DNA of 64,000 nt, taken from Terebella lapidaria. Taxonomy: Eukaryota > Annelida > Polychaeta > Terebellida > Terebellidae. The position numbers were made by a program, and so were the translations under genes. The notes under the pieces were generated by a model. That model did no database searches. It saw only the letters and a program-made list of their open reading frames with translations, and was not told the DNA's origin. The stretch is taken from contig OX424556.1 in NCBI GenBank assembly GCA_949152475.1, positions 2,418,001 to 2,482,000 on the forward strand, written 5' to 3'. This document shows, piece after piece, positions 36,089 through 48,545 of this stretch (positions are counted from its first letter, which is position 1; every line of letters starts with the position of its first letter).

Positions 36089-36529
36089 ATTGTGGTCAAA
36101 CTCCAAATGATATATACTGAATTTTCTCGTGACCTCGACTTGACCAATGACCTTATTTTCAAGTTTCCTTTGACCAGAGTTTCAAGGTGACAGGACAAAA
36201 TAGCTAATACAATGTATCTCGCTTATTGACTTCATAGTGTGGGAATCAATATAGGAAGGGCATATAAGGACATATAGGAAATGTCATACGCCAAATATTC
36301 TGACGACCTTGAATATGACATTTGCCTTCATTTTCAAAGCCACAGGACAACTTGTTAATTTCGCTCTGATTATTGAATTTACAGCTTAGCAATCAACTGT
36401 GGACATGATATATGCTAATATTATATATGCTGAATATTTTCTTGACCTTGAATTTAACCAGTGACCTGGCTAATATCTAAAATATTAAACATATATTGTC
36501 CGGTAACCTATCTTTGGCCCTTTGCCTAA

Positions 36530-38372
36530 TTTTTGTTTTACGTAGTCACTTCATTGTCTAGTCTAGTTAAAATTTTGTTTGGCCGAAATTCTAGCTTGCT
36601 CGAACAAAATAAAATTTGTTTGTTCGGGCGAATAAGTACGCTTATCTGTCTGGGCTGGGTGGAGTATTATTTCGCCCGGGCGGAGACATGGAAGAAAAAA
36701 ATATTAAGATGAAAAAAGTATTAATCCACCCAGGCAAAATATTAATTCGCCAAGACAGAGTACTAATCGGAACCAAGTAAAATTTCGTTTGGGCGAAATA
36801 CTCATTCGCCCGAACCAAATAATTTTTTGTTCCGTATAAATGCGCATCTGTAGAGACATCCCCGGCTCGTGCCAACATAGAAACACCACGAAAGTGTCTA
36901 GATTCGTTTCTATGGACCTGGGTGTCCTCGTAGTCTTGTAGTCGAGGTTTGGAAGGGCATGACGCTGAAAAAGAATACTGGCTTTTCCTTATTAAACTAT
37001 AGTTTAACAAGAAAAAGCTAGTTACACATGTGGCAAGTACGACCAAAGTCGGACATACTCCTATCGATATTGTTATTATTATTATCTTTATAACTGTAAA
37101 ACGAAGCCAATGAGGTCTCAGTGTGGTACATCAGTGGCATTATGCATATAAAGCACAATTCCAACTGATGCTAAATACATAATATCCGATCCGAGGGAGA
37201 ATACTGCATTAATTACTACAGCATGGCGGTTATTCAGTATTCTCTTCTGATTAATTACACTGCCATGTAGTTTTGTTTTTCGTGTTTTCCAAATTAGAGT
37301 TGGCAAAACCTGCGAACATGCTGAAGCACTTAGCAAAGCTTGTAGGCCATTAGAACTAAAACGAGGTCGGAGAAAATAAACAATAAACGGTTCAATGATG
37401 ATTCTCACCAGATACGTTGTTGATTCTGTTTGTTAATCCGCGTCATTTTACTCGTGAAATCTTTAATGGATTAAAGCTACTAATCATAAGGAGCAATAAT
37501 ATGTTGTTAATCTTTCATCAGAGATCAATGTCAGTTTGTTAGCTGTGTGAGTCTTGTGTTGTGTCATCTTAATGTAGTGTTATATACAGCCAATGGCCCT
37601 TGACGAGCTGTACCCAGCCTGTTATATTCAGAACTGTCATATTGACCTCGGCTGACGTTTCTTCATCCCGTAAACTGTATACTAGTATTGGACTCCTCAA
37701 CATCCAATATTTGTATAGTGCTGTCCAGTGTCACTGTCCAGTCAAGTCTCGGCGCTGATGCTGCCACGTAATACCGTAAACTCGCGAGTTCATTAATGTT
37801 CTCATCGTGTATAATGTGATATGCATAACCATACAATATACTGATGGTGGTGACATAATGTTATATCAATGAGACATATACATGTATCTGGTATGTAAAA
37901 TAGTTTATTCAAGAATCGTTTATCCGAAATACGTCCCATTGAAAATCAAAAAAGTAATTATGGGATATCGTACTCGTCTCGGCAATTCTCAATGTATATG
38001 CATACAATTTGTACTGCAAATATCTCAATATCAGAATAAAGATAAATAGTAAATGTAAAACGGTTCAGTATGTATTCCAACCAGTTACAACAAGACTATG
38101 ATTTTGTAGACAGATGGCAGACTAATTACTTACTAAGGCTAACCGTGTATCCAAATATATAGTCATAATTGTGAACCCTGCAACTGAGCCCGCAGCCACT
38201 TAGGAACTTATTATTTCTAGACTTCATTGTGACTGAGAGTGTAACTCGATTTGTTCTGTGGTGTGTTTAAATGACATTGATATTCAGACCTGAAATACAG
38301 AAATACGAAAACCCAGTGTAATTAAATGAGAAGGATGACTTTCAGACTACAGATATCTTTTCGATTGTTATC
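36530..38372. other. No gene seen
   Basis: From 36560 to 36830 the sequence repeats short words such as TTCGCCCGAAC and AAATAYTMATTCGCC in both orientations. From 37118 to 37408 a minus-strand ORF of 96 codons (RPRFSSNGLQALLSASACSQ) has weak LINE-like character but no motif. The rest is AT-rich without features. Confidence 0.4.
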
Positions 38373-38548
38373 AACAACTGGAATTAGTACTAGTATGGAA
38401 AGGTATAGACAGACTGATAATCCTGTAACAACTGGAATATTAGTACTAGTATGGAAAGGTATAGACAGACTGATAATCCTGTAACAACTGGAATATTAGT
38501 ACTAGTATGGAAAGGTATAGACAGACTGATAATCCTGTAACAACTGGA
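38373..38548. repeat. 56-bp tandem repeat, three copies
   Basis: Three nearly identical copies of a unit starting ATTAGTACTAGTATGGAAAG and ending CTGTAACAACTGGAAT. Confidence 0.9.
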
Positions 38549-39311
38549 AGAGTACAAGAGTTTCCTATCACAGAACCACGACCACAAACGTAACGAGTAA
38601 GACATGATATGTGACAGAGAATGTGGACCGCTGACAATAAATTGTTGTACCTTTTACCTCCTTACGGCCGACTCTCGTGTATAAGCTCCCTTCGTGAATA
38701 AGCACCACAAAAACATGTAAAATAGACGTACCAAAACATCACACGACTATAAGCGGTGCTACGCGGAACAGTGCGAGAGACGTGAAAACCCCGCGATATG
38801 TGTAAAACAGTTACATCTTACCACCTGTACAACAACAAGCAGTCAATAGAAATCACTGTGCTCACGGTCCTTGGCAGTGTTACCATGGTAACGGAATGAA
38901 TATCTAGTCACCCTCATCAGACTGACGCTGACCGGTCCGGTGGCTCTCAAGGCTGACACTTGCACCACAGTATGTGTTGACACTCTGCAACATATCCCAG
39001 CATTGGATACAATGGGGAATAGCATTGCCTTCGACCGAACGTGGACAATCCAAAGCCATTAACTGTCCAGTCCGTGCCCACATCAGCCACTAGAGGCTCG
39101 CGTGCTGATCGCCACAGTCCGAGGTCACACGATGGACGTACGGCCGGCTGCCGTCTGTTGTTCTCTGTCGCGCTTGTCCATATAGAACCGCTCGCCAGCC
39201 AGTGGAAATAAACCCTTCCTACCTCGAATGTTGTAGTTAGTTGATCCCTATTCAATTAGGCCATTCCATCTCCCGCCCTAAATGGCCAGGTTGCGGGAGG
39301 AGGATTCACTA

Positions 39312-40396
39312 TCACGACTCGGCCGTGGCGCCGCTTGAATCGAACGAGTTCTGTCCGCTCATCTTGCCGCTGTGGTTGCTGTCGAAGGACGATGAGCCCT
39401 GGTGCACGAGGCGCAGACCGCCCTTGTCCAGGGAGAGCTGGCGGTGCAGGTGCGAGCGGCCCCGGCGCTGGGAGCGGGTGCTGGAGGCAGGGGACGAGCT
39501 CGTGGACGAGGGGGACTCCTGGGCCGGCAGGATGTCGTCTAGGTTGGAGTGCAGGCACCACACGAGCCAGGCCCGCATGTCAGCCCAGTCTGAGGAATCG
39601 TCCTGCAGGGATGAACGCAACGACAAATATAGATACAAATGACACCAAGAAACCACAAGTGTATGAGTGTATGTCGTATTACCTCAAACATAGCTACATA
39701 ATATCATTGCATAAATATTGGTTTCAAAACTACACACCATGCAGTACTACATCAACTTTATATTATTCGCGATTTACCTCTGTAAATTCTCCCACACCCT
39801 CTCTTGAGCATTAGATTTATCATTCTACTCGAGGCAAGAGCAATGTACTGTCCCTTACCTTGCTCTCCAGGCTGTCCAGGAGCTCCAGCTGTTTGTGGAC
39901 GTGTTCGCTGAGGGCCTGCTCTTGGTTGGTGGACATCTGTCGCTGGAGCCGCTGCCGCATCCTGCGCTTGACGTTCTGTAGCATCTCCGGCTGAAAGGCG
40001 GCCTCGGGCGGCTCATCGTTGATGCGGATCTCGGGCAGACCCTCCACCACGCCCGTGTGCGCCATGTGTGACACAGTGGCCAGACAAGCCGTCAACTCTT
40101 CCTTCGTCATCGGACCCAGCTTCTCCGAGTCTACATGGGACAAGGGAATCAGGGTAAAAATCCTTATAATATCTTCTTAACACGTTCACAAATAAGAAAA
40201 TGTCACGAATGTACCATGTAAACTATTTATCCTAGAGCCGCTTTGAAATCACAGTCAATCACTGTTTTATATTATTGCATAGTAACATATATAAATCGAT
40301 ACAGTTTTGTGACATAAGGATTGTTCCTACCTGACTTCATCTTCTTCTCGAAGTATTTGCTGCCTTTGACACCCATTGTCTTTCGCTTGCCAGAGT
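39312..40396 (-). CDS. Unidentified protein gene, three 3' exons
   Basis: Exons 40396-40331, 40130-39859 and 39602-39312 have GT-AG borders and matching phases (1, 0), ending in a TGA stop. They encode about 208 residues: a basic start (SGKRKTMGVKGSKYFEKKMK), an acidic helix-forming stretch (LGPMTKEELTACLATVSHMA), a region rich in R and Q that looks like a coiled coil (MLQNVKRRMRQRLQRQMSTN), a tryptophan-rich segment (DWADMRAWLVWCLHSNLDD), then a disordered serine-rich tail. CpG-rich codon use contrasts with the AT-rich surroundings. The 5' exons are not found: the next one must end in phase 1. I do not recognise the family. A cytoplasmic adaptor, or the tail of a channel or exchanger, would fit, but that is only a guess. 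Confidence 0.7.
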
Positions 40397-40505
40397 CTGT
40401 GGATGAATGAAAGAGAACCTTTACAAATCTGAACCCGTCAATGGACACGACGATAGATACTTCCTTGGCTGGGGGATCTCAAACTCGAGAGCTGTCCGAG
40501 GAAAG

Positions 40506-40730
40506 CTAGTGGCTCGCGCAGTGCTCGGGTGCAATCACAATACATAGCGCAACAACTATGAGGGACCTCGCTCGGAAACATACATTTACTGTTTGTTGGT
40601 TCACGTGCCGGCCATTATCAGAGAGCTCGGACAGAGCGCGAGGTTTGTGTTTGTACAAAGTACGGACGTACTCCGCTAGACGTCCGTGAGGCACGAGATC
40701 TACACGCAATTCCTCCTCCTCTTCCTCCAC
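40506..40730 (-). CDS. Possible upstream exon, unidentified
   Basis: An open stretch beginning MEEEEEELRVDLVPHGRLAE and continuing to a donor-like ACA/GTAAAT near 40588. It lies just upstream of the unidentified gene at 40396. Its exit phase (0) does not match the entry phase of the 40396 exon, so it cannot join directly. The Glu run abuts a GA microsatellite and may be low-complexity noise. Confidence 0.2.
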   Translation of the reverse strand: MEEEEEELRVDLVPHGRLAEYVRTLYKHKPRALSELSDNGRHVNQQTVNVCFRARSLIVVALCIVIAPEHCASH

Positions 40731-40735
40731 CGGGA

Positions 40736-40774
<39 letters not shown>
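40736..40774. repeat. (GA)n microsatellite
   Basis: About 17 GA dinucleotides in a row, followed by GAAAG. Confidence 0.9.
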
Positions 40775-40777
<3 letters not shown>

Positions 40778-40849
40778 TATAGCCGGATTAACATTTGGCA
40801 TTCCCATTTGCAAGGTTAGCTCAGGAAACCTGTGTAAATGTTAGCGGCA

Positions 40850-43800
40850 CCCACGCAATCGACGTTGTTTTCTCCCCCTCGTGATGAGATCGAGGTAAAT
40901 GGAAGCACAAGCAAATATCCCTTCATCCGTCCTGTGCAATTAACGTGAAATCGTAACTAATCCAGCCCTGAAATTGTATCAGCCTTGCTCTGGGATATTT
41001 TTAGGCAGGTGCATGAAATTAAAATGTCTTCGCATTCATTATATTCTCGGCACTAAACTCGGGTGTCCACGATAATGAGCTCTTACATATCATGACATTT
41101 GACGAGGTGTAGCCTACCTTCGGTTTCGCTTGAAAATAACCAAAACGTCCGTAAATAGAATGACTAGTTTCAGATTGAAATTATGAATTTTGTGCTCATG
41201 ACTCAGTCTTTCCCATTACGAGATGCGCTGAAGACGTTTCCCATTATACCATGTTATACATGTCGACGGTTCCATGGCTGGATGACAATATTGCTGGGTG
41301 TCTCATCATGCCATGGAAAGACACATCTACATGCAATTGTCCCACAGAGGCTTCCAGCATTGAGCTTCACACGGAGTAAACCCTTGGCTCTATTAGATGG
41401 CACGTCTAATCCAAACAGTAGATAGTATCCAGATATACTGCGTTCGATTTATGATAAGGTACGTGTGACTATCGATCGCCGAGGACTCACCTTTCTATGT
41501 CTAGGATTGAGACAGAGCTGGTTGTCACTGCTGCCTATTTCCCAAGTTCTATCCAATGTTTACAATGCTCCAGATTCTGGCTATTGAGTGCAGTATGTCA
41601 CCGGGACCGGCGATTAGCTTGCATGCTCACCCGAGCTCTTCCTTTCCTTGGTGTAACCCGCCTGCACCCAGTTGCCTGCCTTATACCCGTGTCGGCCCCG
41701 GAAGCGGGCGCCGATCGATGACAGAAACCCCTCGTCTCCGACTGTCCTCGGGCTGGAGGGGCTGGGCTGGCAGCAACAACTCCCACGGGAATAACGCTCT
41801 AACACGGGGCGCAGGGCAGAGGTGCCAGTGACGTATGGGGGATGTCCTGACGTCACATCTGTTAGCGGACACCGCAGACCTGCCGTCAATCTTTCCGCCG
41901 TCATCTATGTCAATGGGCCAGAGGGGAGGGGGTGGCTCCATCGGCTGTGTTGTATGGTACCGCTATATGTGGCAACAGTTTGAGGTGGCATAGATAACAG
42001 CATTAGCTGCAATATTTATGGATCAGTTGATACGAGTTTTCCTTCCACTCTGTAACTATGACACTCTTGTCGATGGCAGATTTGATACGATAGCACAATA
42101 AACCTTTACAAATCAACCACCAACATCATCTAATCACATGTCAATTGATAGGGCTGATGTCACCCAATAGTGCTGATTTTAGTCACCAGAGTAATTAGGA
42201 ACCCATTTCTTACAAAGAAAGGAAAATACCAAGCAATAATGCATCCTTTGATATGTAGGTGTCCTTTATTGGGATAGGTTTGCTGCTTGGGGGATTGGCA
42301 TACACACTTGTACACTAAAATGTCTTGCCCGTATACAAGACACATTCAAATATCCATCTGGGTTCTTCCTCATTACTCGTGTATTTTGAACAAGTTTCCT
42401 ACGTGAGTTTTATTTTAAACTTACTAAATGAAGCATATTATCGTGTCTGTAATCGTGTTCTCATATATCTGGTGAGTAATTACGAAATGGAAACATGGGA
42501 AATGGAACAATAAAGACCTAATATTGGACTTAAATAAACATATCATGGGATGCCATTCTGGTTTCCATGGTGATGAGGCACAAAATGAACGACACTACAC
42601 CGATATTGGCCAATAACAGATGACAGACAAATTTGCAGACGACCGTGGAGCGCGGGCAGACGATATTTGCTTGAAGCAGACGACATTTAGCCAGCAGCGA
42701 GCACGAGTACGTCTGGTGCGGAAACAAATAATGAACGAGTGGTCTGTGATCGTCAGGAAAGGTTTTTTTGTTGTCACCGGTCTAGCGACAGAATCAAGGA
42801 CCACAATAGTCCGCGGAGACAGGCTGTCAACGTGACTCAGAACGTGGACACGACGCAAATCACAGTGATGATTCAAGAGGTACCACGCAGGGGCGGAGCC
42901 TTTATTAGAAGAGCAATATAGGCAGACAAAAGCCAGGAAAAGAACGGAAGTGTTATTTATATTGTACACGTGGAGCGCGCCAAACCCTCAGCAGGTTGTC
43001 CTGGCTCGAGGCTGTTCTGGACAATTCAAAATAGTAATATCTACTAATGTAGACATTTTTGGCAATTATCCCTCGGGTTTTTTTTTCAATCTTGACCAAC
43101 CCCATGCAGTATTTTAAACGACAACGAACTCAACTGAAGCCATAGATCTATGCTGGGCTACAACTTCGTGAATTCAACTGGGCGCATACAAATGAAGTGA
43201 GCGAGTGAACGGCTAACATCAAACAAGGCCCTAAAGTCAGATTTACCATTTATCCACGTTGATATGTACCAAACTGATTGATTCCATAAAAGGCCAACAA
43301 GTTGAATCCATGGAAATGACAAGACTAGAGAACAGGTACATGCAACTCGGGCCATTACTTCCACTCAATCATGAAGATCGATTGCTGCGCCAATGTCGAG
43401 TGACGTTTTAGCGCAAAAGATATTGCAGGCTGGTCCCAATAGAGGCTTATATATAATGAGCGAATCTGACTAAGATATATTGACAACTTTATGGTCACCA
43501 TCCATTTTCCCGAAAATAATGTTCAGACAAATGTCTTTTTCCTTGATGGATATACGCCACGGCCACGTCACAGTTGAAACATAATCACAATCTCGCTTGT
43601 GACATGTGACATGTGCCTGACTAACACGGTACGAATCTCTTGAAGAGGGGTCATGGTTGTCATTGCAAACGAGAAATTCAGGTGAAGTTCGGAGTTTATG
43701 GCTATCTACATCGCTGATTTACACTAGTCTATCAACCCAAACCACTCATACTGCAATAAAACTATATTCATATATGGCTGGATGGATGGCTCGATAAGAT

Positions 43801-46280
43801 CCACACCGGGGCAGAAACCTTAGGAGATCTCTTATGAGTTTCTAACCGGGAGAGTACAGTCTTCAACACAGTTTATTCGAGAAGCTGATGCTTACAACAG
43901 GAGCTTCTAGTTTTGGACATCGAACTAACGAGGTTCCTCAAGGCTCTGGTGATGAGTATTTATATATAACGTAAGAGAATTTCGGATAATAAAATACAAC
44001 TAAAAATATTGTCGGAGATTTGCCTTATTCAGATTTTCAGCATGATATTTACTTATAAAAGATCCAATGGTCCTGAAAACAAAGCTGCAGTTATAGCTTT
44101 TATGGACTCTTGTTTTGCAGAATGTATGTACGAGTGATGTTGCTGAACTATGTTGTCAGAATCCATGAATGCATGTGCCTGAAGGTGAAGGATACCAGAA
44201 ACTTGTTAACCAGGCTTTGCTGACACAATAAAACACAAGCATCACAACAGCAGAACTTGAGGTTACGTGTGCGGCCACAGGGACAAAGGAGAGTAGAACC
44301 AGTACTCGAGGCTGAGTGAATCAAGGATAAGTAGACACGAAACACATTTCTTGGTTAAACAACCAAACAAAATATTGTGGGTCTTGTTTCCATGTGATAT
44401 AAAAATTCTAATTGTGAACCTGAACGTTATGACAACCTGTCGAATATTTTGATGTCCATGGGTAAATTGATTCTCACCTGCTCTTTTGTTGAGTTGCCCA
44501 TTATTCTTGCCCAAATGTGTTTTGGTTGAACTTTCCACAAAGGACTATGGTGTGTGTTTTCACTCACACAATATTTGCAAATCAACTTAAAGCCTATTGA
44601 TTAGTTTGATAACAATATGAAACAATGAACTCGAATCGTATTGTAACTCGAACTCGTATTGTAATAACTCTCTACTTCCCTCTCACAGAGAACAATTCTC
44701 GTAGATGGTCTTACACTACCATAATACCTCCAATACTGGTGCAGAGCTTGTCCATGCGAAAATTGATTATTACTCGCATTTGTTTGTCGATTCGTCCATT
44801 ATTCTTGCCAAAATGGGTTTTAGTTGCACTTTCCACAAATGACAAAGGTGTATGTTTTCTTTGTTCAATATTTGCTACTTAACTTTGTTGTAATCTGAGA
44901 TTGTGACATGAAATATGGATAATGTCATCGCTGACTTAATTCGGTAGCAATAAGTCCATGGACGCATGGACAAGTTCCTCACCAGTAGTACCATGGGGTC
45001 AAAATTACACTAACAGATATAGTACGGCTAGCGCCGCACAATAACGGTTATGCGATGTGTCTGAACTTAGTTTTGACAGACGATTGTCAAAATAAGACGC
45101 CAGTAATGGGTAGTTTCCTCCAGAATATATCTGTGCACATCTAGGGGCAATATTCAAACGCTATTTCAACATGCAAATGTACCCAGTCCATATACCTACA
45201 CACACAATAGTGATATCAAATTTCGCATAATCAAATAACTCACGTGTGCACGGGGATTGTCCTGTGATGTAACAGTTCTGTATTCAATCACTCCCACACT
45301 GGCTGTTGACGGCTGATGTACGGTGTGTTGTTGACCTGTGCCATGGCTGCCGACTGCCAGCAATTACCACAACCCACGGCCAGCTTTGCGGAATATATGA
45401 TTCACTTTGCACGGCTACCACAAACGTGTGAGATCATAAAACCCTGCTGCATACTAACTGGTGTTTCTTTAGGAGAACGTTGCATGGTTCGGTGTTTATG
45501 CTACACCTTCCCTTGCATTTGGGCTGCCTACATGTATCTAGGCAATGAAGTTGACTAGCATGCACCGTGCTGTAATTACTGGGATATATACACACTGTCT
45601 GACTTCTTGCATGCTGTTCTCTCCCTTGAGCGCTATATATCGTCTATCGCGAATCCCGGAATCCCACAAACCAAATGGCCAACCCATGCCGTATGATTGT
45701 TGATGTGTGTCTGAGATTGTGAACCATGGCCCATTCCCGGGAAACCTGGCATTGTATGTTCTATCAACAGTGATCAGGAGTTTGCAATTGTATTTTCTCA
45801 GATGTTTCGGAAATTGTAGATTTTTGTTTACAGACATGTGTGTGGCAAGAGCTGTAGGAATTTGTTTACAAACAGGCTGTTTGTTGAAGATTCAGTGTCA
45901 CAAAAGACAGGCAATTATTGATTGTTTACTGGTACAGAGGGAGTTCGAGGAAGTGATAACATGCATCGATCGATCTCCAGCTTCTTGTTCTGGAACAAAG
46001 CGAACCTTTCCAATTCCGGTGCAATAGACTGGTTCGTGCTTGGATACAGACGATGTATCAATCTGACTGCATTGTTTTCAATTCAACACGCTATCTTCCA
46101 CTAGCTGCTTTCACTTTCGTTTTCTTCAATAATCAGAACAGCACGATAATTAATCCCTGACTTACTCTATCTTGCAAACATTGTTCCATGTTTTTTGTAC
46201 ACTGAGTTAAGTGGGATTCCTTGAATGAGATAGTTTGTTTCAGACATGACTCTAAGGTGACGTCGCCATCACTTGATACC
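40850..46280. other. Long stretch without a supported gene
   Basis: It holds the GC-rich block at 41.6-41.9 kb and a pair of diverged direct repeats (44466-44590 and 44761-44885, sharing CCATTATTCTTGCC, TTTTRGTTG and ACTTTCCACAAA). ORFs at 42.6-42.97 kb overlap on both strands and show no recognisable protein. I see nothing else. Confidence 0.4.
41829..41855. promoter_or_regulatory. CRE-like pair in a GC-rich block
   Basis: A TGACGTAT half-match at 41829 and a perfect palindromic cAMP response element (TGACGTCA) at 41848-41855 sit in a GC-rich block (41620-41940) that stands out from its AT-rich neighbours. It is about 1.5 kb upstream of the minus-strand gene ending at 39312, so it could be its promoter, or that of an unseen gene. 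Confidence 0.35.
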
Positions 46281-46288
46281 CGACTCAC

Positions 46289-46409
46289 GTTGTATCCTCG
46301 GGCCCAGTCTACCCTAGCTAGGGAAGAATGTCCTGGTAACCTTATGCGGACGGCTACATATTTCATGAGGGCTCCAACTCTCCCGAAGCCATCCACAAGG
46401 ACGTCTCGT
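46289..46409 (-). CDS. Possible coding exon, unidentified
   Basis: A 121-nt stretch bounded by an acceptor (GAGCAG) and a good donor (GTGAGT) is open in one frame and reads RDVLVDGFGRVGALMKYVAV, then RIRLPGHSSLARVDWARGYN. A second open stretch lies upstream on the same strand (46647-46520, starting MQIVEAALSQLFRVRANMRC). The composition looks coding, but I recognise neither piece and cannot connect them. Confidence 0.25.
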
Positions 46410-46794
46410 CTGCTCCGTTCATGAGACAAGGTGGCCGAGAGGGGACGAGGGCATATCTCCTCAATACCACAGCTTGATGTACAAATGTATTACATATGTA
46501 TATTAAATTTGATCTGTCGTGAACCTCACGCATCTTCTGTGTAGTGTCTTTGGAATGAGGTGGCTTGGCTATGCCAGTGGATGGGCAGCATCGCATATTA
46601 GCCCTAACTCTGAATAACTGAGACAAAGCTGCTTCTACAATTTGCATGTTTGGGGATCCTTGAAATAAATTTTATATGAGAAAGAAACATTTACCAAGGA
46701 CAGAAGATCAGGTGTGATAATGAACCAGGGCGACAGTTCTCATAGTAAACCCACAAATAATAGGCCCCTATTACAGCTGTCATATCGGTGTATT

Positions 46795-48396
46795 TGTGAC
46801 GGTCAAGCGGTTGGTTAGCGGATTTCCTGGTGTGTGTGCTTGTGTGCGTGGGAAGTCGGCAAAGAAAACTGGCAAATATGCTAAAAATACTGATTTATTG
46901 TAAACATAAAGAATCAACACTATTTATTGATAAAAACTTCAACTTCAATGGTAATACTTCATCATATATCTGAATAATACTTGAACAATACCAAGGTCTC
47001 ACAAAATAAACTTAGATAAACACAAAGTGTCAGATGGCTGTCTCGAGAGCTGAATATGAACAATATCACCGATAAATCGATATATACCAAATAAATCAAT
47101 ACTATGAATAACTCAACATCTGTGCAACTAATCAAAAGTTGTCAGGAGGCTAAACACAGATTTCTCCAAGTAATACAAACCCAAGCGAGACCTATCTTAT
47201 CTTCTATAGAATATATAACCGTGCAAATTCTGGTAAATCAACAAGACTGTAAAAATACACCTATGTCTCTCAAATATGATAAACCGCCAAGTATTGCGAT
47301 CACAAATACACTCAATAAACTGGACAAACTCACTTCAATATACTGGTATAAAATACTCAATGGATACTAAAACTCCTGCCCAAGTTTTACACACAATTAA
47401 CAGATCTCTAAGTTACGCAAACACTGAACTCTGCCAATTATAAAGACTCAAAATAATACTTTCGAATATAGAATATCCAATCACTATCTCAAACTGGAAT
47501 ACACAATGCTGCTCACCTCCACCTGGACCTCCAAAATATAATACACTGTAGACACCACTAAATGAAAACAACTGGCTGTAACTCCTGAGATTAACACACA
47601 GATCTCCCAACTTCTGCCAAACTCCACGTGGTCTTGGTGCCTCGACTTCACAGCGTCACGTTTCTTCCTTCATGTGTTGAAGCCCAGATGGAAGTGAGAG
47701 AGCGATGCCAGTAAGGCACCTGTATTTATGGGATCTGGCGAAACTTGTCCTCAGAAAAAGGTTAATTGCGCCAGAGACACACCGATTGGCCAAAATCAGG
47801 TCAAGCTGGCACAGAAAATGGTGGTCGATAAAAAATATTACCCAGAATGCAACGCGAAAACACGTTTTAGCACCTGGGCAGAATGTGGCAAATTATGCAA
47901 GAAATAGCAAGCATCGCCACTAAAATATAATGTAGGCCTGTAAATAAGATCCCATGGAGTCAATAGACAGCAAGAATAGAGCAGATCAACTCCTACTTGT
48001 TGCGTAAATAGCCCACAAAGATCGGCCAAAAATGTAAATAAAGGTCGTAAAAACCCCATTAGCGTGACTGCATCGCCCCCTAGCATGATCGCCGCCAAAT
48101 GTAAACAAAGATGGCAGCCGTACGAAAATAGTACGACAAAATCGCCTCTAAGTAAAAAGAAATGACATAAAACATGAAATCAGGACAATAAAATAACAAA
48201 AAGGTCCATATTAAACACATTCCCCAAATATGATGTACTTCCCTTCCCGCAATAAAAAAGGATTCGACGATAATCGCCGCTACCTGAGTGACAAAATCTG
48301 TCAGCACAGTAAACACAACAAAATACATCACGTGACCAAACAAGAAAAATATCTTGCAAAGGGTCGCGGCCCGACATAAAACACTAAATCTTCACA
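46795..48396 (-). repeat. 3' LTR
   Basis: 1602 bp, apparently identical to the 5' LTR. The preceding purine tract is weak (AAGCGGAGAGC). Confidence 0.92.
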
Positions 48397-48545
48397 CAGC
48401 TCTCCGCTTAAATGTTAAAATGCCCTCATTAACATTTACAGCAAAATACAACTTTGTAAAACATATACAACAATGAGATTCACATCATCAAAAAAAAATT
48501 TTCCCATGTTAACCAGTTTCTCAGTCTCTTTACAGCACACACTGA

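Larger units (their letters stand above)
30815..36529 (+). mobile_element. Helentron-like element interrupted by a long-TIR element
   Basis: The 5' end AGGTTACCGGCCC with its hairpin, then the CATGGCGTTGCGTCCGTCGT block, a non-coding part with AAATGGCGGCC, and about ten 134-bp satellite units (31280-32480). The array resumes at 36089 and the 3' end is GTCCGGTAACCT at 36498-36509, then CTAA before a T-run. Without the insertion it would be about 2.1 kb, close to the copy at 3475-6075. Confidence 0.65.

Noticed and set aside
37118-37408. 96-codon minus-strand ORF as a gene
   Set aside because: No splice sites, start context or family motif; weak LINE-like flavour only.
42595-42969. Overlapping ORFs on both strands at 42.6-42.97 kb
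   Set aside because: Both are open by chance composition; neither gives a recognisable protein or splice pattern.
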